From positions 744,001-808,000 of the forward strand of contig JAXBDG010000021.1 in the NCBI GenBank assembly GCA_036320915.1: 64,000 nt of DNA. The letters run 5' to 3'. The stretch's first letter is position 1. Each line of letters opens with the position of its first letter. Under the pieces are notes generated by a model. That model saw only the letters and a list, made by a program, of their open reading frames with translations. It made no database searches and was not told the origin of the DNA. Both the position numbers and the translations under genes were made by a program. Positions 22,449 to 35,518 of this stretch are shown piece by piece. The stretch comes from Linnemannia elongata (Eukaryota; Mortierellomycota; Mortierellomycetes; Mortierellales; Mortierellaceae).

Positions 22449-23607
22449 TTACCCTTGCGTATGGTCACCTTGTGCGATGATAACGGCCTGGATCCTTCCC
22501 GGGAGACTCGAGTACAAACGTGTGAGGGACTCAACTCTGATGTCCCTCCATTCCTCGTTCAAAGCGACCACCATCTCCTCAATACTTCTTGGCCGAACAC
22601 GCCGATTCTGAACAGCATCTTTCAATTGTGCCCATACATTTTCAATGGGAGTGAGATCCGCGGAACAAGCAGGCCGCGCTAGCTTCGCAATTCTATGCTC
22701 TTCACACCAATTCCTTGAAACAAGGGTAGTGTACATAGGGTACTTCATCCTCCATCAGAACTGGCCTATGATCCTCCTCCCAATCCTCCAACAGAATGGT
22801 AGTGGTAACTTGACCTATGAAGTCAAGCAGCTCGCCATCATAGATAACGTAGACAAAGTCCACAGCCTTCTTGCTGTCGGGAGGGATCGTGATCAGTTTA
22901 GACATGGAGGAACTCCCAAACGCACCCCAAACCATCACAGACATCCTTCTACTCTTAAAAGATGGAGCGAGACAATCGTTCTGGTAGTTCTGATCTTACG
23001 GAAGGTCTTTCTAAACTCAATAGACGACTCGTCAGTCCACACCACCTTCTTCCAATCCTCAGCCGTCCAATGACTGTACTATCTAGTAAACACCAATCGG
23101 ACTTGTTAATGCTTGTTTATGCTTGTTTATGTTTGTTTATGCTTGTTTATGCTTGTGTATGTTTGTCGGACAAAATAGGCCTCACTAAGGCAACACGAGA
23201 AAAGATCCCTTCTCTATGAAGCGTTCTCCTGACAGTGATTGTCGAGGTCTCGACGGCAACTAGGTTGGTGATGTCGGTAAGAGTGGCACGGCGATTTCTT
23301 TTGGCAATGGAGACAACTTGGCGAACAGGGCTTTTCCTTGGCTCGTAGTTCCTTCTCTCGCGGTAGCATTGATGACATTGCCAACGGTTGCTCGGCTTTG
23401 ATCCACGGACCTGGCTATCTCTGCTGGAGTGCGCCCGGACTTCCACATAACAACAATCTCGCCTTGTTCTCCAGCGAATAGAGTCATCAGAGGGAGATGA
23501 ACGGAAAGGAGACGTCGGGGAGTAGAAAAGAAACTGCTTTTTTGTTTGTAAAATTCTTTTTGGAAGGTGGCTGTGCACCTTCCCATGTTGCATTGTTGTA
23601 CTAACAA
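22449..23607 (-). mobile_element. Tc1/mariner-type transposon relic (inactive transposase)
   Basis: On the minus strand the pieces of a Tc1/mariner transposase follow in order but in different frames. From 23607 there is a helix-turn-helix part (WKSGRTPAEIARSVDQS), then after a frameshift a second DNA-binding part (RRATLTDITNLV...TVRRTLHREG). Next is WTAEDWKKVVWTDESSIEF with the first catalytic D, MVWGAFGSS, a degenerate LMEDEVPYVH where the second D of the DDE triad lies, and finally LTPIENVWAQLKDAVQNRR with the catalytic E, ending near 22449. At least two frameshifts and a 10-bp tandem array with a stop codon break the frame, so it cannot make a full transposase. Terminal inverted repeats and TA duplications were not found by eye, so the true element ends are unknown. 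It lies immediately 3' of RPS5. Confidence 0.85.
23103..23166. repeat. 10-bp tandem repeat array (GCTTGTTTAT units) inside the transposase
   Basis: About six copies of a 10-bp unit, GCTTGTTTAT with single-base variants (GTTTGTTTAT, GCTTGTGTAT), run without spacers. On the transposase strand the array reads KHTQA then TAA, so it interrupts the gene between its DNA-binding and catalytic parts. Confidence 0.85.
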
Positions 23608-23715
23608 TAAATCATCGTTTTTATTTCGTTCAAAAATGAAACTGAGCTGGGTCGAAGTAGAAGAACGGCACGGCGACGAAGATGATTGAAGTAGGCATCC
23701 CAGAGGGTGGATTTT

Positions 23716-24778
<1,063 letters not shown>

Positions 24779-25859
24779 TTCTATGAGAATCCGCGAGTCG
24801 AAGATATACACAAGTATTAGCCACTAATCGTGCTTCGGTGGTAGGAGACTGATCCAGTTAACGTACAAGTCGATTGTTGCCACGATCGCTGCTGTCCTGA
24901 TGCGCACAATGCGAATCCTTGTTATTGATATCGCCACTGCTCAACTGCAAAATGTCTGGCAGTGATCTTAAACTTGTTGATCTCTGCCCATGGCTTGCTC
25001 ATTTGAAACAGGTCGATCGTCAAGGTTGAGAATAGGTTTTGGTCTCGATCGAAAATTATCCACAGAGTGATTGGGGCGATTGACGGTATAAAAGATGCCG
25101 AACGGGATGTCTTGTATCGGTATGGGATGGCTCCATGCATTGACGGATGGTTGACGATGTCGGATGGATGGTTGGATTTGCGCGAACAGATTGCATATAC
25201 TGCATACCGAAAAAAATTGAAGAGGAGGAATTCAAAGTGTTCCAAGACTGAATCGACTTAAGTATCAGATCACTGGACCAAACTCCGTCATGGAACCCCT
25301 TAACCGTGACAAGCTACCTTGGCTCTTTCCTCTCCTTGACCTTTTTTTCCTCTTCTTGGGCAAGCGACCTTGCCTCTTTACCAAAAACCCTTAATACCTT
25401 TCCCTCTCAAAAAAACGTGGTAAGTTAAAGGAGAGTCTGGATGAACGACGGACCCGTGCATGGTTGTCGCCCTCCATCAGCCGTAACCTCATCAACAAAC
25501 GAGAAAACTTAACAACATGCTGCCTGTAAACAAGCCAACTCGTTTGTTTTTGTTTTTCTTTGATTTTTTTTTTCTCCCTGCCTTAAAGTCCGCAGCGGAC
25601 AGTGGGGTCTTTGTACCTTTCCCCACCAAAAAAAATAACGGAAAATGCGGCCGACCGTTAGGGTCTTGCCGTGAGAACAAGAAGTAAAGAAGAGAAGCAG
25701 GAGGCTAACACGATCATACTCAATGTCAACAATAGGTCAATCGCAGCTGCAGGGTCTTTCACTGACTCACACTGTATTCTTTCACCAAACCCTCAACAAC
25801 CAGCTCACATCTCCACCACCCTTTTCATAGCCTTGCCTCTCGGAACTTGAGGTTATATC
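24779..25859. promoter_or_regulatory. Divergent promoter region between RPS5 and the Reb1-like gene
   Basis: The 1.08 kb between two divergent starts (24778 on minus, 25860 on plus) must hold both promoters. Reading frames here are short and without motifs. A non-coding first exon for RPS5 is possible but not shown. I could not identify a convincing TATA box or a shared operator. Confidence 0.5.
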
Positions 25860-27698
25860 ATGGAAAATCAGTCCGAAGCTACTAGGAAACGAAAAAACAC
25901 CGAGGAGGAATCGACCGCCGGCTTCAAAAGGGCCCTTGTTTCTGCCACCACCACCTATGACCATGGACTGAATGAATTCGGCGTACAGGAACTGACCGCT
26001 GGAGGTGCGCCACAAGCCGACACAAGACCCCACGGACATACTACTCGGACACTCCCCACAGATGCTCGAAGAAATCAGGTGCTGCCAGCACACAGTACTG
26101 GCAATCAACCCAACCGAACGCCTACTTCATCAGAAGTACAAGCAGCGGATGCAGTGCTGAGCACTATGGTCGGTATCCTGGCAGGAGCTGGAGACAGCCG
26201 ACATGGAATGAGCCACAACCAACACTCAGAGTCCCACTCGGCTCTGTCCACCCATCCAACTCAACACAACAACAGCACCTCTCAACAAGACGCTACAGGA
26301 AGAATCAACGAAGATGTTTTGAACATGCAGCACCAACTCCAACAACAGATCCCATTGGATTCATCAACAAACCGACTCACGCACCACCAACTTTTGGATA
26401 CGATGAGCAGTATCCCCAACATGCATCTGCTGCTAGAAGAGAGTCTAAAGGGAACCCTGGGGCAGGAGAGGAACGGTACTGATGAGCAAAGGCGACAGGA
26501 GGATGACTCCGAATCTGCACACAACGCGGCAATTGAGGACGCCAGAAGAGTGTTGATGAACCTGGAAAGTGACCCCTCTATCCTGGTGACTCTCAAGCCA
26601 CACTCCGTTCACACGCCTCAAACAAGCCATCCCAGTTCGCCTCTACCCAACACCAGCAACGTCAGTGTTTCGCCAGTCGAGAATCTGGGCAAGGGCAAGA
26701 AGAAAGGAAAGGCTGCACGAGCAAGCACTGGACCCTCTGCCAAGAATGATGCCAATGCATCTGATATTGATCTTCAGGAGCAGGTGAAGAACGATACTGC
26801 AGCGGTGACCAGTGACAACCCTCTGCACACCAAGTGGCTTATGGCGACTGCTCTCAAGGACAAGGGTACGTTTTAGTTTGCATACGACGCTGAAGAATGG
26901 AGATTCGAGAGTGTCTATCGAATGCGTACTGACCATATACTCTTCCAACTTGATTGATTATAGGCATCAGTTACAAAACAGGAACGTTCAGCTCACACGA
27001 GGACGAACTCATCCGAGAGACCATCAAGGGTTACGTTGCGCGCAATAATATGCCAGAGGATGCTATTCAGCGTTGGTTCGAGAACGGAAACGGGCGTGGT
27101 CGGTTTGAAAAGAACGACCTGAAAGCCTTGTGGGTCGAAATTGGTACGACATGACACGCCGCTGTTTTTTGGATCCAGGGGTTCATACTGCATAATGACT
27201 TCAAATGTCTTGAACTAACATATATGTCTTTATTTTGACTCCCACTGATAGCCGTTCGTCTCCAAAACCGACCTTTGCTCAACATTTACCTGCACGTGCG
27301 CCGAATGTTCCACCCCCAGAACAATATCGGCACCTGGAGCAAAGAAGACGACCAGAAGCTTATCATGCTCCATGCGCTGCACAAGGGCCAATGGACGACA
27401 ATCGGAACAGAGCTCGGACGCATGGCTGATAGCTGTCGTGACCGATACCGCAACCACCTCAAGGACCAGAGCACCATGTTGACGGGACCTTGGCAGCCAC
27501 ACGAGGACGAGCAGCTGTTGACAATCATGCAGGATCTGGCACTACAGCAGGGTAAAATCAATATTTTGGATTCCAGCCCAATGTGGACTCTGATCTCGGA
27601 AAGGATGCACGGAACCAGGACACGCCACCAATGTCGGCACCGGTATTCACAAACTCTTCAGCCTCGCCTCGAACGCGGAGAATGGACAGCGCCGAGCT

Positions 27699-27729
<31 letters not shown>

Positions 27730-29365
27730 GGCCAACGCTGCCGTCGCTGCGAGTGCATCGTCATCGTCGTCCTCCAAACAGTCGTCTCAACAGCAACATC
27801 TTCAGGCTCACAATAACCACCTAGGCCTCGGTCTTAGCCCTAACCCTGGCCTCAGCTCCAACCATGGCGTCAGTTCCGGTCACGAACAAGGCAAGACTAC
27901 GGCCGAGCAGGATGTTTTAATGCTTGCGGCGGCGCTGCAGGGAGTCCTTCCCGATCATGATAACGACCATATGCTTTGGTCACAAGCTGTGGCAAACGAT
28001 ATACAAAACTCTAGTCATCTGCACGGCCAGGATGCCCACCATAGCATTTCTCCTGGATCTCACGACCCCTTCACAGCAGCCGCCATTGCAGCAGCGGCCT
28101 CACTTCCACTCCCCACGATTGTTCCCAAGGCGCCCAAAGGTCCTATTCGACGCCGCTCCGGACTCCAGCAGCAGCTGGATACACTCAGGATCATTCAAGA
28201 GGATGGCTATACCGACCATACTGACATCGATTGGTCCAACATCGCTCAGCGACTCCGAGACAGAGTGGAAGAGGCCAATGCAATCCAACTGGCCAAAATC
28301 ATTCAGACGCACGACCAACTCGATTCCAAAAAACAACGGCATCTCCAAGACGGCGACAGTACTGCTGCAGCTGCAGCTGCAGCATCGGCAGCTATGGCAG
28401 CAGCGGTCTCTGCCGCGCAAGCTGAAGCAGTGGCGAGTTTGCAGAGAGTCCCTGCCGCCAACCAGTGTGCAAGGACGTTCATGTCCTCTCGCTGCAAGAT
28501 TGAGGGCTATCGTGATATGACCCTGCAGCAGGTTATTGTGTTCATGATGAAGGATGTTGAACGCCGTATCATGCATCGACGGGGTGGACCTGGTAGCTCG
28601 AGCAAGAGGATTGCATCGCCAAGCGGAGGAACAGAGGGAGCCGAAGAGTCCTCTTCCAAGTCGCCGTCTGGTGCATTGTCGAAAGAGGCTTCCAATGAAG
28701 CAGTCATCCAACAACAGGAGATTATCATCAATAACGCTGCTCAGCAAGCGGCTATCGCAGCCCTTTCAGCACAATTTCCATTCCTGCAGCAACATCATCA
28801 CCACCATGGCCAGTCGGCACTTGCACATGCTCTGTCGGACCCCTCAGGGCATCTCTCTTCCCACCACTCCTCCGCCGCCAGCGCTATCCCTCAAACGTCC
28901 ACAGCACCACCATCGTCAACTCACCCTACACACTCACAGGAGCCATTGGAGAGCCTGTCGGTCGAACAACGGGCTCAGCGCCAGCAAGAACTGGAGACAC
29001 AGCAGCATAACCATGATCTTGCGGAGCAAATGCTGAACTTTGCTTTCTCGATCACAGATATGTCTCATCACCCACATCAACACTTCAGCAGCTATCAACA
29101 ACAACAACCACCACAATCCCACCACCAACATCAAGGGTCATCGATCCTGATGTCTCCTTCGATGTCTTCATCGTCTTCAGCAACATCTGCTTCACCTTCT
29201 TCCTGGCCGATCGATGAGGCTTCAGCGGCGAGTGCTTCTCAACGAGAGAAACAGGCGACCCGGCGGGTCCTTCATGCGCTCAAATCGAGTGATTTTGCAA
29301 CCGACACGAGTGAAGATGACGATGAGGCAGAGGACGCAACACAAGGCAATCCTCAAGGACAATAG
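25860..29365 (+). CDS. Reb1/TTF1-like Myb-domain DNA-binding protein
   Basis: Three exons, join(25860..26865,26964..27143,27252..29365), 1099 aa, GT-AG. Residues 1-335 are disordered (S/H/Q-rich; a basic GKGKKKGKAARA patch). The DNA-binding core begins in exon 2: TGTFSSHEDELIRETIKGY, LKALWVEIAVRL, NIYLHVRRMFH (about 337-416). A first Myb repeat follows, GTWSKEDDQKL...CRDRYRNHL (422-465), then a longer second one, GPWQPHEDEQLL...WTLISERM and RHQCRHRYSQTL (474-534). This order, including HVRR and GTRTRxQCRxR, is that of Reb1 and Pol I terminators: site-specific factors that stop Pol I, block forks at rDNA and act as general regulatory factors. Poly-Ala/Ser runs, H/Q-rich stretches and a short acidic end (TSEDDDEAED) fill the C-terminus. 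DMTF1-like Myb proteins are a less likely alternative. Its job at rDNA is inference. Confidence 0.85.
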
Positions 29366-30257
29366 TCAGTAAACTTTTTTTGATTTTATCTGCAAAGCGA
29401 CCTGTTCATGTTGAAAATTGTAAGAATTGGCAAATGTAATTGCTTGCTAGAAGGTGGCAAGGAAAGTTGTAACGATATCTCACGGACAAAGCAGCTGGGA
29501 GTACCCGTGCTCAGCCTAGTCAAGGAATGTAAATCAATAAGAAAATGAGTTGTGGAGTCAGACCAGCTTATTTTACTTGATGTCGTGAACGTGTTAAGGT
29601 AGGAAGACATTAGCGTCATGCTCGTATAGTATGGGTCAAATTATCCAAGGAGGATCACCTGCGCCTGAGCAGAAGGCAGACCGGTACCGCCGACTGAAAG
29701 TGGCTCACGACCAATCTTTATCATATACACTATTGTGGAGAAGGTAGGAACAGGTTGAGAATGTGCGACCACTTAGTTTCAGGGTTGAATGAGAGGGAGA
29801 GAGAAAACGAGGGGTAGGGAAAAGAAGGAACGGGCAGCGGGAGAAGCAGGAAGAGCAGAAGGAAGGATCAAAGGGTGAGCAGCCCTTTGTCTACTAAGGC
29901 TAGCTTGACACGAACATAAAACAAAGGACGCAAGGGAAGGAAAAATGCCGAACAAAGTTCATCCACGTAAAGTTGATTGTGGGCGAGGGAGAGAAGGATG
30001 CCGAAGGCCCACTTTTTTTTTGAGTGTTTGTGTGCGAAGTCGATTTCAGGACCAGACGTCAATCTCCAATGCCCGCCCGCATTTTCCCTTGTTCTTGTCT
30101 CTCGCTCAATTTCCCATCTCGATTGCTCACGAACCCCTGGTTTGTTCCTCATGCCCATTCCGCTATGTTCAAACGTGGCCTTGTGTTGTGTTGTTCTACG
30201 ACAATAATTGCAATGGTGATCATGCAGTTTCAACAAGAGTGTTCGACTGTATGAGTG

Positions 30258-30299
<42 letters not shown>

Positions 30300-30454
30300 A
30301 TGTGAAGCAGGAGAGAGAACGGTGAAAATTCGGGCTGAGTTGGGAAGGTCCTGCTTTATCTGAGTACAGCAGCAGAATGAGGGAGAAGGGAGGGAGGGAG
30401 GGAGGCTCCTAGGCGATTTCCTCCTCCTCCACATCCGCCAAAACCATAATGTGG

Positions 30455-30495
<41 letters not shown>

Positions 30496-30761
30496 ATCTT
30501 ATCAAAGGAGCGCTTTTCTGCTCCTTTGATTTGAATCTGCCCGCTCTGGAGACAAGCGAGCGGCAAACAAAAATAAAATCATCAGTTCCTTCCTACAACA
30601 CTACATAACAGCACGTCGATAGTGCCAGTCTCTCCCCCCAAAAAAATAATTTTTCTCGTCCTCCCCACTCCTCCTCCTTTTTCTTTTCTTGCTCCAGTTC
30701 CTCTTCTACTTCTTTTCTCTCCTCTTTTCTCTCCATCCCTCCTCCTCTGTCTCACATCACC
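29366..30761. other. Intergenic between Reb1-like gene and PDH E1-alpha, with two microsatellites
   Basis: The left 250 bp is likely 3' UTR of the Myb gene. A (TG)19 run lies at 30261-30298 and a (TC) run at about 30456-30490. The last 150 bp before 30762 is C/T-rich, typical of the leader of a highly expressed gene. No coding gene is supported. Confidence 0.6.
30261..30298. repeat. (TG)n microsatellite, about 19 units
   Basis: Uninterrupted alternating TG. A (TC)n tract follows 160 bp downstream (about 30456-30490). These simple repeats lie between genes. Confidence 0.9.
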
Positions 30762-31304
30762 ATGTTGTCCACCCAAAAGATCAGCCTCGCCAAGGTCGCC
30801 GCCAAGGCCTTCATCACCCCCTTGGTAATAACACTCTCCTCCTCACTTCCCCTTTCCTTCCTTCCCGACGTTCCCTATCTCCCGGTCCACCTTTTATTTT
30901 TTGCTCTCCATGACGCCAAACTCTACCTTTCACAAAAAGCATACACCTCCACCCCAACTGATCAGAAAAGTAGAAAAAATATTTCGTTAACGTGGTCAAA
31001 ACAAAGGACAGTCGACAATACGGAACACAACAAGGACGATAACAACGCCTTTTTGCGACCCGTTGGGAAACACCTGCTCACCGCCAACCCGCCTGCTTTG
31101 AACGACACCAAGCTCAGCCAGAGAGAGAGTGAGAAAAAATAATTGTGATAAGAGATATTTTATCTTGTCGGAGGCGAAAAAAAAAGACAGGACCGCCAAA
31201 ATAAAAACAAAAGAGACCCGTCTGTTCGTCAGCCATTCTCAATCATCTGGGGGGGGGAAACACAGGAAGCTATCTATCACTGGTCAAAAAGAGAACCACC
31301 ATGG

Positions 31305-31347
<43 letters not shown>

Positions 31348-33567
31348 GCGGAAAGCCTTCCCTATCTACTGAGAACAGTGCGATAAGGCTCTAAATGCTA
31401 CGAGTGGACGAGTATCATCAACAAACTCCAGGAAAAAAAAAAGACGAGATCTATGGTGGTGGGGTTCATTTTTCTCACGACCCACCAAATATTGAGCACA
31501 CGATAATTGACATCCACGATTCTCTTGTACGTTCTCCCTATCTGCCTTGCTTTTATTTTTGACCCTCGATTAGACCGTCCGCACCTTTGCTTCGTCTGCC
31601 GCCCGAAACGTCAGCATCAACCTCCACAAGGGCTCGTTCGAGTCCTACAACTGCGATGCCCCCTCTCTCGATGTCGAGATCTCCAAGGAGGAGCTCGTTA
31701 GGATGTACAGGAGCATGGTCACCATGAGACGCATGGAGATGGCTTCCGACGGTTTGTACAAGGCCAAGCTCATCCGCGGTTTCTGCCACTTGTGCACCGG
31801 TCAGGTAAATAATCACAACGTGCTAATATCCGCGGGAAAAAAGAAAGAGAAGAAGAGGAAGAGTGTATTAGCAATGAAGGCGCAAAAGGCGTAAGTGATG
31901 ATGTTCGCTTCTTGTGTTTATCAGGATCTTGCGTGCCTTAACAATAGGGTGTGTGAAACTGGGGGTCTAAATGGATGTTGACAACACACAAAGACAAGAG
32001 GCAAATAGGGGCGTCAAGGACATGGGAGGATTCATTCATTGATGATATGATCCCAAGAGGATTCGATGATTAGTAGCCTCCTCCGAAGGTGTTTATTTTC
32101 TTTGCTCTTCCTTCCCACTTTTTATGCCATCTCTTTCAGCCAACAAGAGGGGAGTGTCACTTATTAAGAAAGGCGTATATTGGAGCAATGCAGCATGGTA
32201 ACTTAAGACGCCAGTTGATCACGTCCTTCCAGGGACAGACGGATCTGTAATTCGGCGTGTGCGAGGTGCGCGGTGCATGATGCGTAGTGCGTTTATGTAT
32301 GCGAGTGTTTCCCAGTGCTCAGAACAGGCAGCCACTGACGATGGAGATGAAAGAAGGGTGATCCCAACAAAACTCAATTTTTTTTATTTGGCACGAAAAG
32401 GAGTCGTGGAGCAACCCAAACGGAATATTCCGCTGTCCGAATTATGTTTTTTTCTTTCCCCGTCCATATCGACGCGATCTTATGGGAAAAATGGGCAAAG
32501 ATCATCAAGCAACCCACTCACACAATTCTTCTATTGAACAATATGTATAATGACAACAGGAAGCCGTTGCTGTCGGTATGGAGACTGCTTTGACTGCCGA
32601 GGACAAGATCATCACCGCCTACCGCTGCCACGGCTTCACCTACATGCGCGGTGGTTCCATCACCTCTATCCTCGCCGAACTTCTCGGACGTAAGGCCGGT
32701 ATCTCCGGCGGAAAAGGAGGCTCCATGCACATGTTCACCCCCAACTTCTTCGGTGGTAACGGTATCGTCGGTGCCCAGGTCCCCTTGGGTGCCGGTATTG
32801 CCTTTGCCCAGAAGTACCTGGGCCACAAGGCTGCCACCTTCTCCCTTTACGGTGATGGTGCCTCCAACCAGGGTCAAGTCTTCGAGGCCTACAACATGGC
32901 TAAGCTCTGGGAGCTCCCCGCTGTCTTTGTCTGCGAGAACAACCGCTACGGAATGGGAACTGCTGCCAACCGCTCCTCTGCCAACACCAGCTACTTCAAG
33001 CGTGGTGACTACATCCCTGGTTTGAAGGTACATATTTTCATTCTATAAGCAATCAGTGAAGAATGGTACTGATTGCTGATCTCCACAAGTTACTTCGCTC
33101 CCACTTGACCCCTCCTGTCTGACTCTATCCTATCAATTTGTTTCATCAACCAATAGGTCAACGGCATGGATGTCTTGGCTGTTCACCAGGCTGTTGCCTA
33201 CGCCAAGGAGTGGACCGTCTCCGGAAAGGGACCCTTGTTGCTCGAGATGGAGACCTACCGTTATGGTGGTCACTCCATGTCCGACCCCGGTACCACTTAC
33301 CGTACCCGTGAAGAGATTCAGCACATGCGCTCCAACAACGATCCCATCACCGGCTTGAAGCAGCGCCTCTTGGAGTTCAACATTATCACCGAGGATGAGA
33401 TGAAGGCCATTGACAAGGCTGCCCGTGTCGAGGTTGACCAGGCTGTTGAGGAGGCCAAGGCCTCTGGCGAGCCCGATCTTTCCGAGTTCTGGACCCAGAT
33501 CTACCAGAAGGAAGCCGGCGTCCCCTCCGTCCGCGGACGTGAGCCCGAGGAGATCCACCACTACTAA
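30762..33567 (+). CDS. PDA1: Pyruvate dehydrogenase E1 component, alpha subunit (mitochondrial)
   Basis: Four exons, join(30762..30824,31574..31804,32560..33027,33157..33567), 390 aa (the human subunit is also 390). Introns 1 and 2 are long for this window (about 750 nt each; the first contains an A32 run). Residues 1 to about 40 form a mitochondrial presequence ([17 protein letters not shown]...[14 protein letters not shown]). The core follows: [64 protein letters not shown], and the thiamine-diphosphate motif from GDGASNQGQ (G196-G198) to [20 protein letters not shown] (S294 region) is the inhibitory phosphorylation loop used by PDH kinase. With E1-beta it decarboxylates pyruvate in the matrix. 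[11 protein letters not shown] separates it from branched-chain E1. The small first exon is inferred from the presequence and a GTAATA donor. Confidence 0.96.
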
Positions 33568-33734
33568 ATGTAGACCACACAATGAGAGGGAAAAAGAGAG
33601 ACTGTCAACATTTTATCATGAGAACACTTATTAACATCCGTAGAGAAAGTGCGAATGCAAATCATTCATCTAGTACATATTAAACCACATTCATTCACAC
33701 AAAAAAAGAAAGGATCACTATGGATGGTTTTTTT

Positions 33735-34719
33735 TTATTCCTTCGACTGCTCGACTGCAGAGCGAGATGTTTGGTTGACATGAGAAAGATAGGTATTCCA
33801 GCCTAAAAGTTTTTTTGCAACAAGAATGAAAAAACAAGGTGGTTAGAGATCTCATATTGCAGGGTATCGAATTCGATTTCATGACGAGAACGAGTTGTGA
33901 TGGAATACAGAATAGATCGCTTACCCAGTGCAAAAGTGTTCACAACCATTAGACGATGCTGCAGAGGCACTAGCCAGAAATTGGCCAACTGGACTGTAGG
34001 CCATACCATGTAGTTGCTCTTCAGTGCTCCAAGGTATCCCTAGAAAAGAGGAAGGAGAGAAATAAATGTGGTGGTTGACTTCACAAGAGTCTAGACTACA
34101 ATGATTGCGGAAATCGCAAAGAAAAAAAAATCGATTTCATGTGAAGTTGCTTGACATTGGACGCGGCGAAGTTTACCTTGTTCAGACGCGCTTGAATAGT
34201 CTCCCTACTCTCACCCGCCAAAAGACCCTGACCCACAAAGAATGACGCGATGAAACAAGGAGCGAAAAAAATCTGGTCAACAGCGACACGACCGATCAAG
34301 GACTGGACAGGAGTAGCGAGTCGGATATTCTTGTCAAGAAACTTGTACCAATTGTGAAGGACAGGTCCTGCAAACCCGGCGCCAAAGACTACCATTCGTG
34401 CCGTCCTGGCTTTGTCCCATCCTTGCGCCGATAACTTGCTGTCAATGAAAAATTGCGCTATCAGGTCGCCAGTGCCGAATAGCGTTCCTGAAAAGTGTGG
34501 GCGATAGAATAAGAGGGTTGATAAGAAAAAAGGGTGGCGGAGTTGTCAATTATTTTGTGTGGTGCCTGGAAAAAAAATCCGACTAAAAGAAAGCCTCATT
34601 GTGTTAACGCGCTCATTCAAGAAAGTTGCGGTTTAGACCTCATTCACATCTTTACCAGTGGAGAGAGCCTGAGTGCTGATAGGGTAGTTGGTCAAAGCCC
34701 GTGTATAAAGCCCCAGCAT
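33735..34719 (-). CDS. Mpv17/PMP22/SYM1-family membrane protein
   Basis: Four exons, complement(join(33735..33802,33925..34039,34177..34487,34656..34719)), 185 aa, GT-AG introns. It starts MLGLYTRALTNYPISTQALSTG, then TLFGTGDLIAQ, GFAGPVLHNWYKFLD, IGRVAVDQIFFAPCF, and the family signature MVWPTVQLANFWLVPLQHRLMVVN ending GWNTYLSH (shown here in pieces across exons). Length matches Mpv17 (176 aa) and SYM1 (197 aa), and four hydrophobic helices are visible. Members sit in the mitochondrial inner membrane or peroxisome and affect mtDNA maintenance and stress tolerance. The N-terminus favours a mitochondrial SYM1/Mpv17 protein over PXMP2, but this is inference. The gene converges on PDH E1-alpha with 167 bp between stops. 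Confidence 0.92.
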
Positions 34720-34893
34720 TATATTATAACTAGGAAGTGAAAGATGTCATTGATGAACAACCTCGCGATCCGAACCATGTGCGTGCCTGAAGGAATGTGT
34801 CACGTGACGCAAGATTAACATGCCTAAACTACCATGGCGTCATAGTGAATACCATATGTATATTCTGGAAATGAAGTTAAACACTCAAAAATC

Positions 34894-34965
34894 TCCTAAT
34901 TGGTCCAGTGGTCAGGATTCCTCGCTTTCACCGAGGCGGCCCGGGTTCGAACCCCGGATTGGGAA
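34894..34965 (+). tRNA. tRNA-Glu (anticodon UUC)
   Basis: The 72-nt cloverleaf is intronless. Acceptor stem TCCTAAT (34894-34900) pairs with ATTGGGA (34958-34964; one G-T pair), followed by discriminator A. The D arm contains GGTCCAGTGGTCAGGAT. Anticodon stem CCTCG/CGAGG holds the loop CTTTCAC with anticodon TTC. The T arm is GGGTTCGAACCCC, giving both internal Pol III promoter boxes. CCA is not encoded, as expected in a nuclear genome. Confidence 0.95.
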
Positions 34966-34971
34966 CTTTCA

Positions 34972-34978
34972 TTTTTTT
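34972..34978 (+). terminator. RNA polymerase III T-run terminator of tRNA-Glu
   Basis: Seven consecutive T residues start 6 nt after the mature tRNA end, the normal Pol III stop signal. Confidence 0.8.
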
Positions 34979-35120
34979 AAATCATTTTGACCTTGGTCCC
35001 ACCGATTCCAAAGTGTAAGGCTGAACTTGTCAACAAACAAGCTGTACGATCTAGGTCAATGGCTCCTGGACCTGTACTTTCAGACAATAGTTTTTTTTTT
35101 TGGAATATTCTACTTGGCAG

Positions 35121-35518
35121 CCCGGGTTGCTCGAATTATTCGACAACCCCCGTACTAAGTCCATGCAACTCACTTTTTTTGTTTTTTTTACACAGCACCT
35201 TAGCACCTTGTTGCAATATCACAAGCTCGTTACTAATGTGTTCAATTCGTTGCCCTGCTTCCTGTGGTTCAATTCATGGAGTTCGTGTCCCATATCGTCA
35301 TCACCACGGTTTGTCAGTAGCTAAAAGTGATAATTTCAGCCAAAAACGCTTCAATGATCTACTCTGAGGGTGCGCAAATGATGCTCCGAGGGAGCGCGAA
35401 GGGAAGCAAGCTGTCTCCATGAGTTAAGCCTCTCCTGTCCACGTTTTCGTTTTGAAAACAAAAAAATTGAGTTACATGGACTTAGTACGAAGTTGTCGAA
35501 TAATTCGAGCAACCCGGG
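35121..35518. mobile_element. MITE-like element with about 65-bp terminal inverted repeats
   Basis: The left arm 35121-35185 and right arm 35455-35518 are near-perfect reverse complements: CCCGGGTTGCTCGAATTATT at the left end is mirrored by AATAATTCGAGCAACCCGGG at the right, and the match continues inward through CGTACTAAGTCCATG and a T7G run, with a 1-nt indel and two or three mismatches. Between the arms are about 270 bp with no ORF of note. The small size, long arms and lack of coding capacity fit a miniature inverted-repeat transposable element. No clear target-site duplication was found, and no second copy lies in the window. It lies 155 bp downstream of tRNA-Glu. Confidence 0.75.

Noticed and set aside
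23103..23166. Direct repeats that might suggest a CRISPR-like array
   Set aside because: The units are 10 bp, adjacent with no spacers, and lie in a eukaryotic transposon relic. It is a minisatellite.
28100..28747. A 215-codon antisense frame inside the Reb1-like gene
   Set aside because: It is opposite poly-Ala and Gln codons of the real gene and has no domain of its own.
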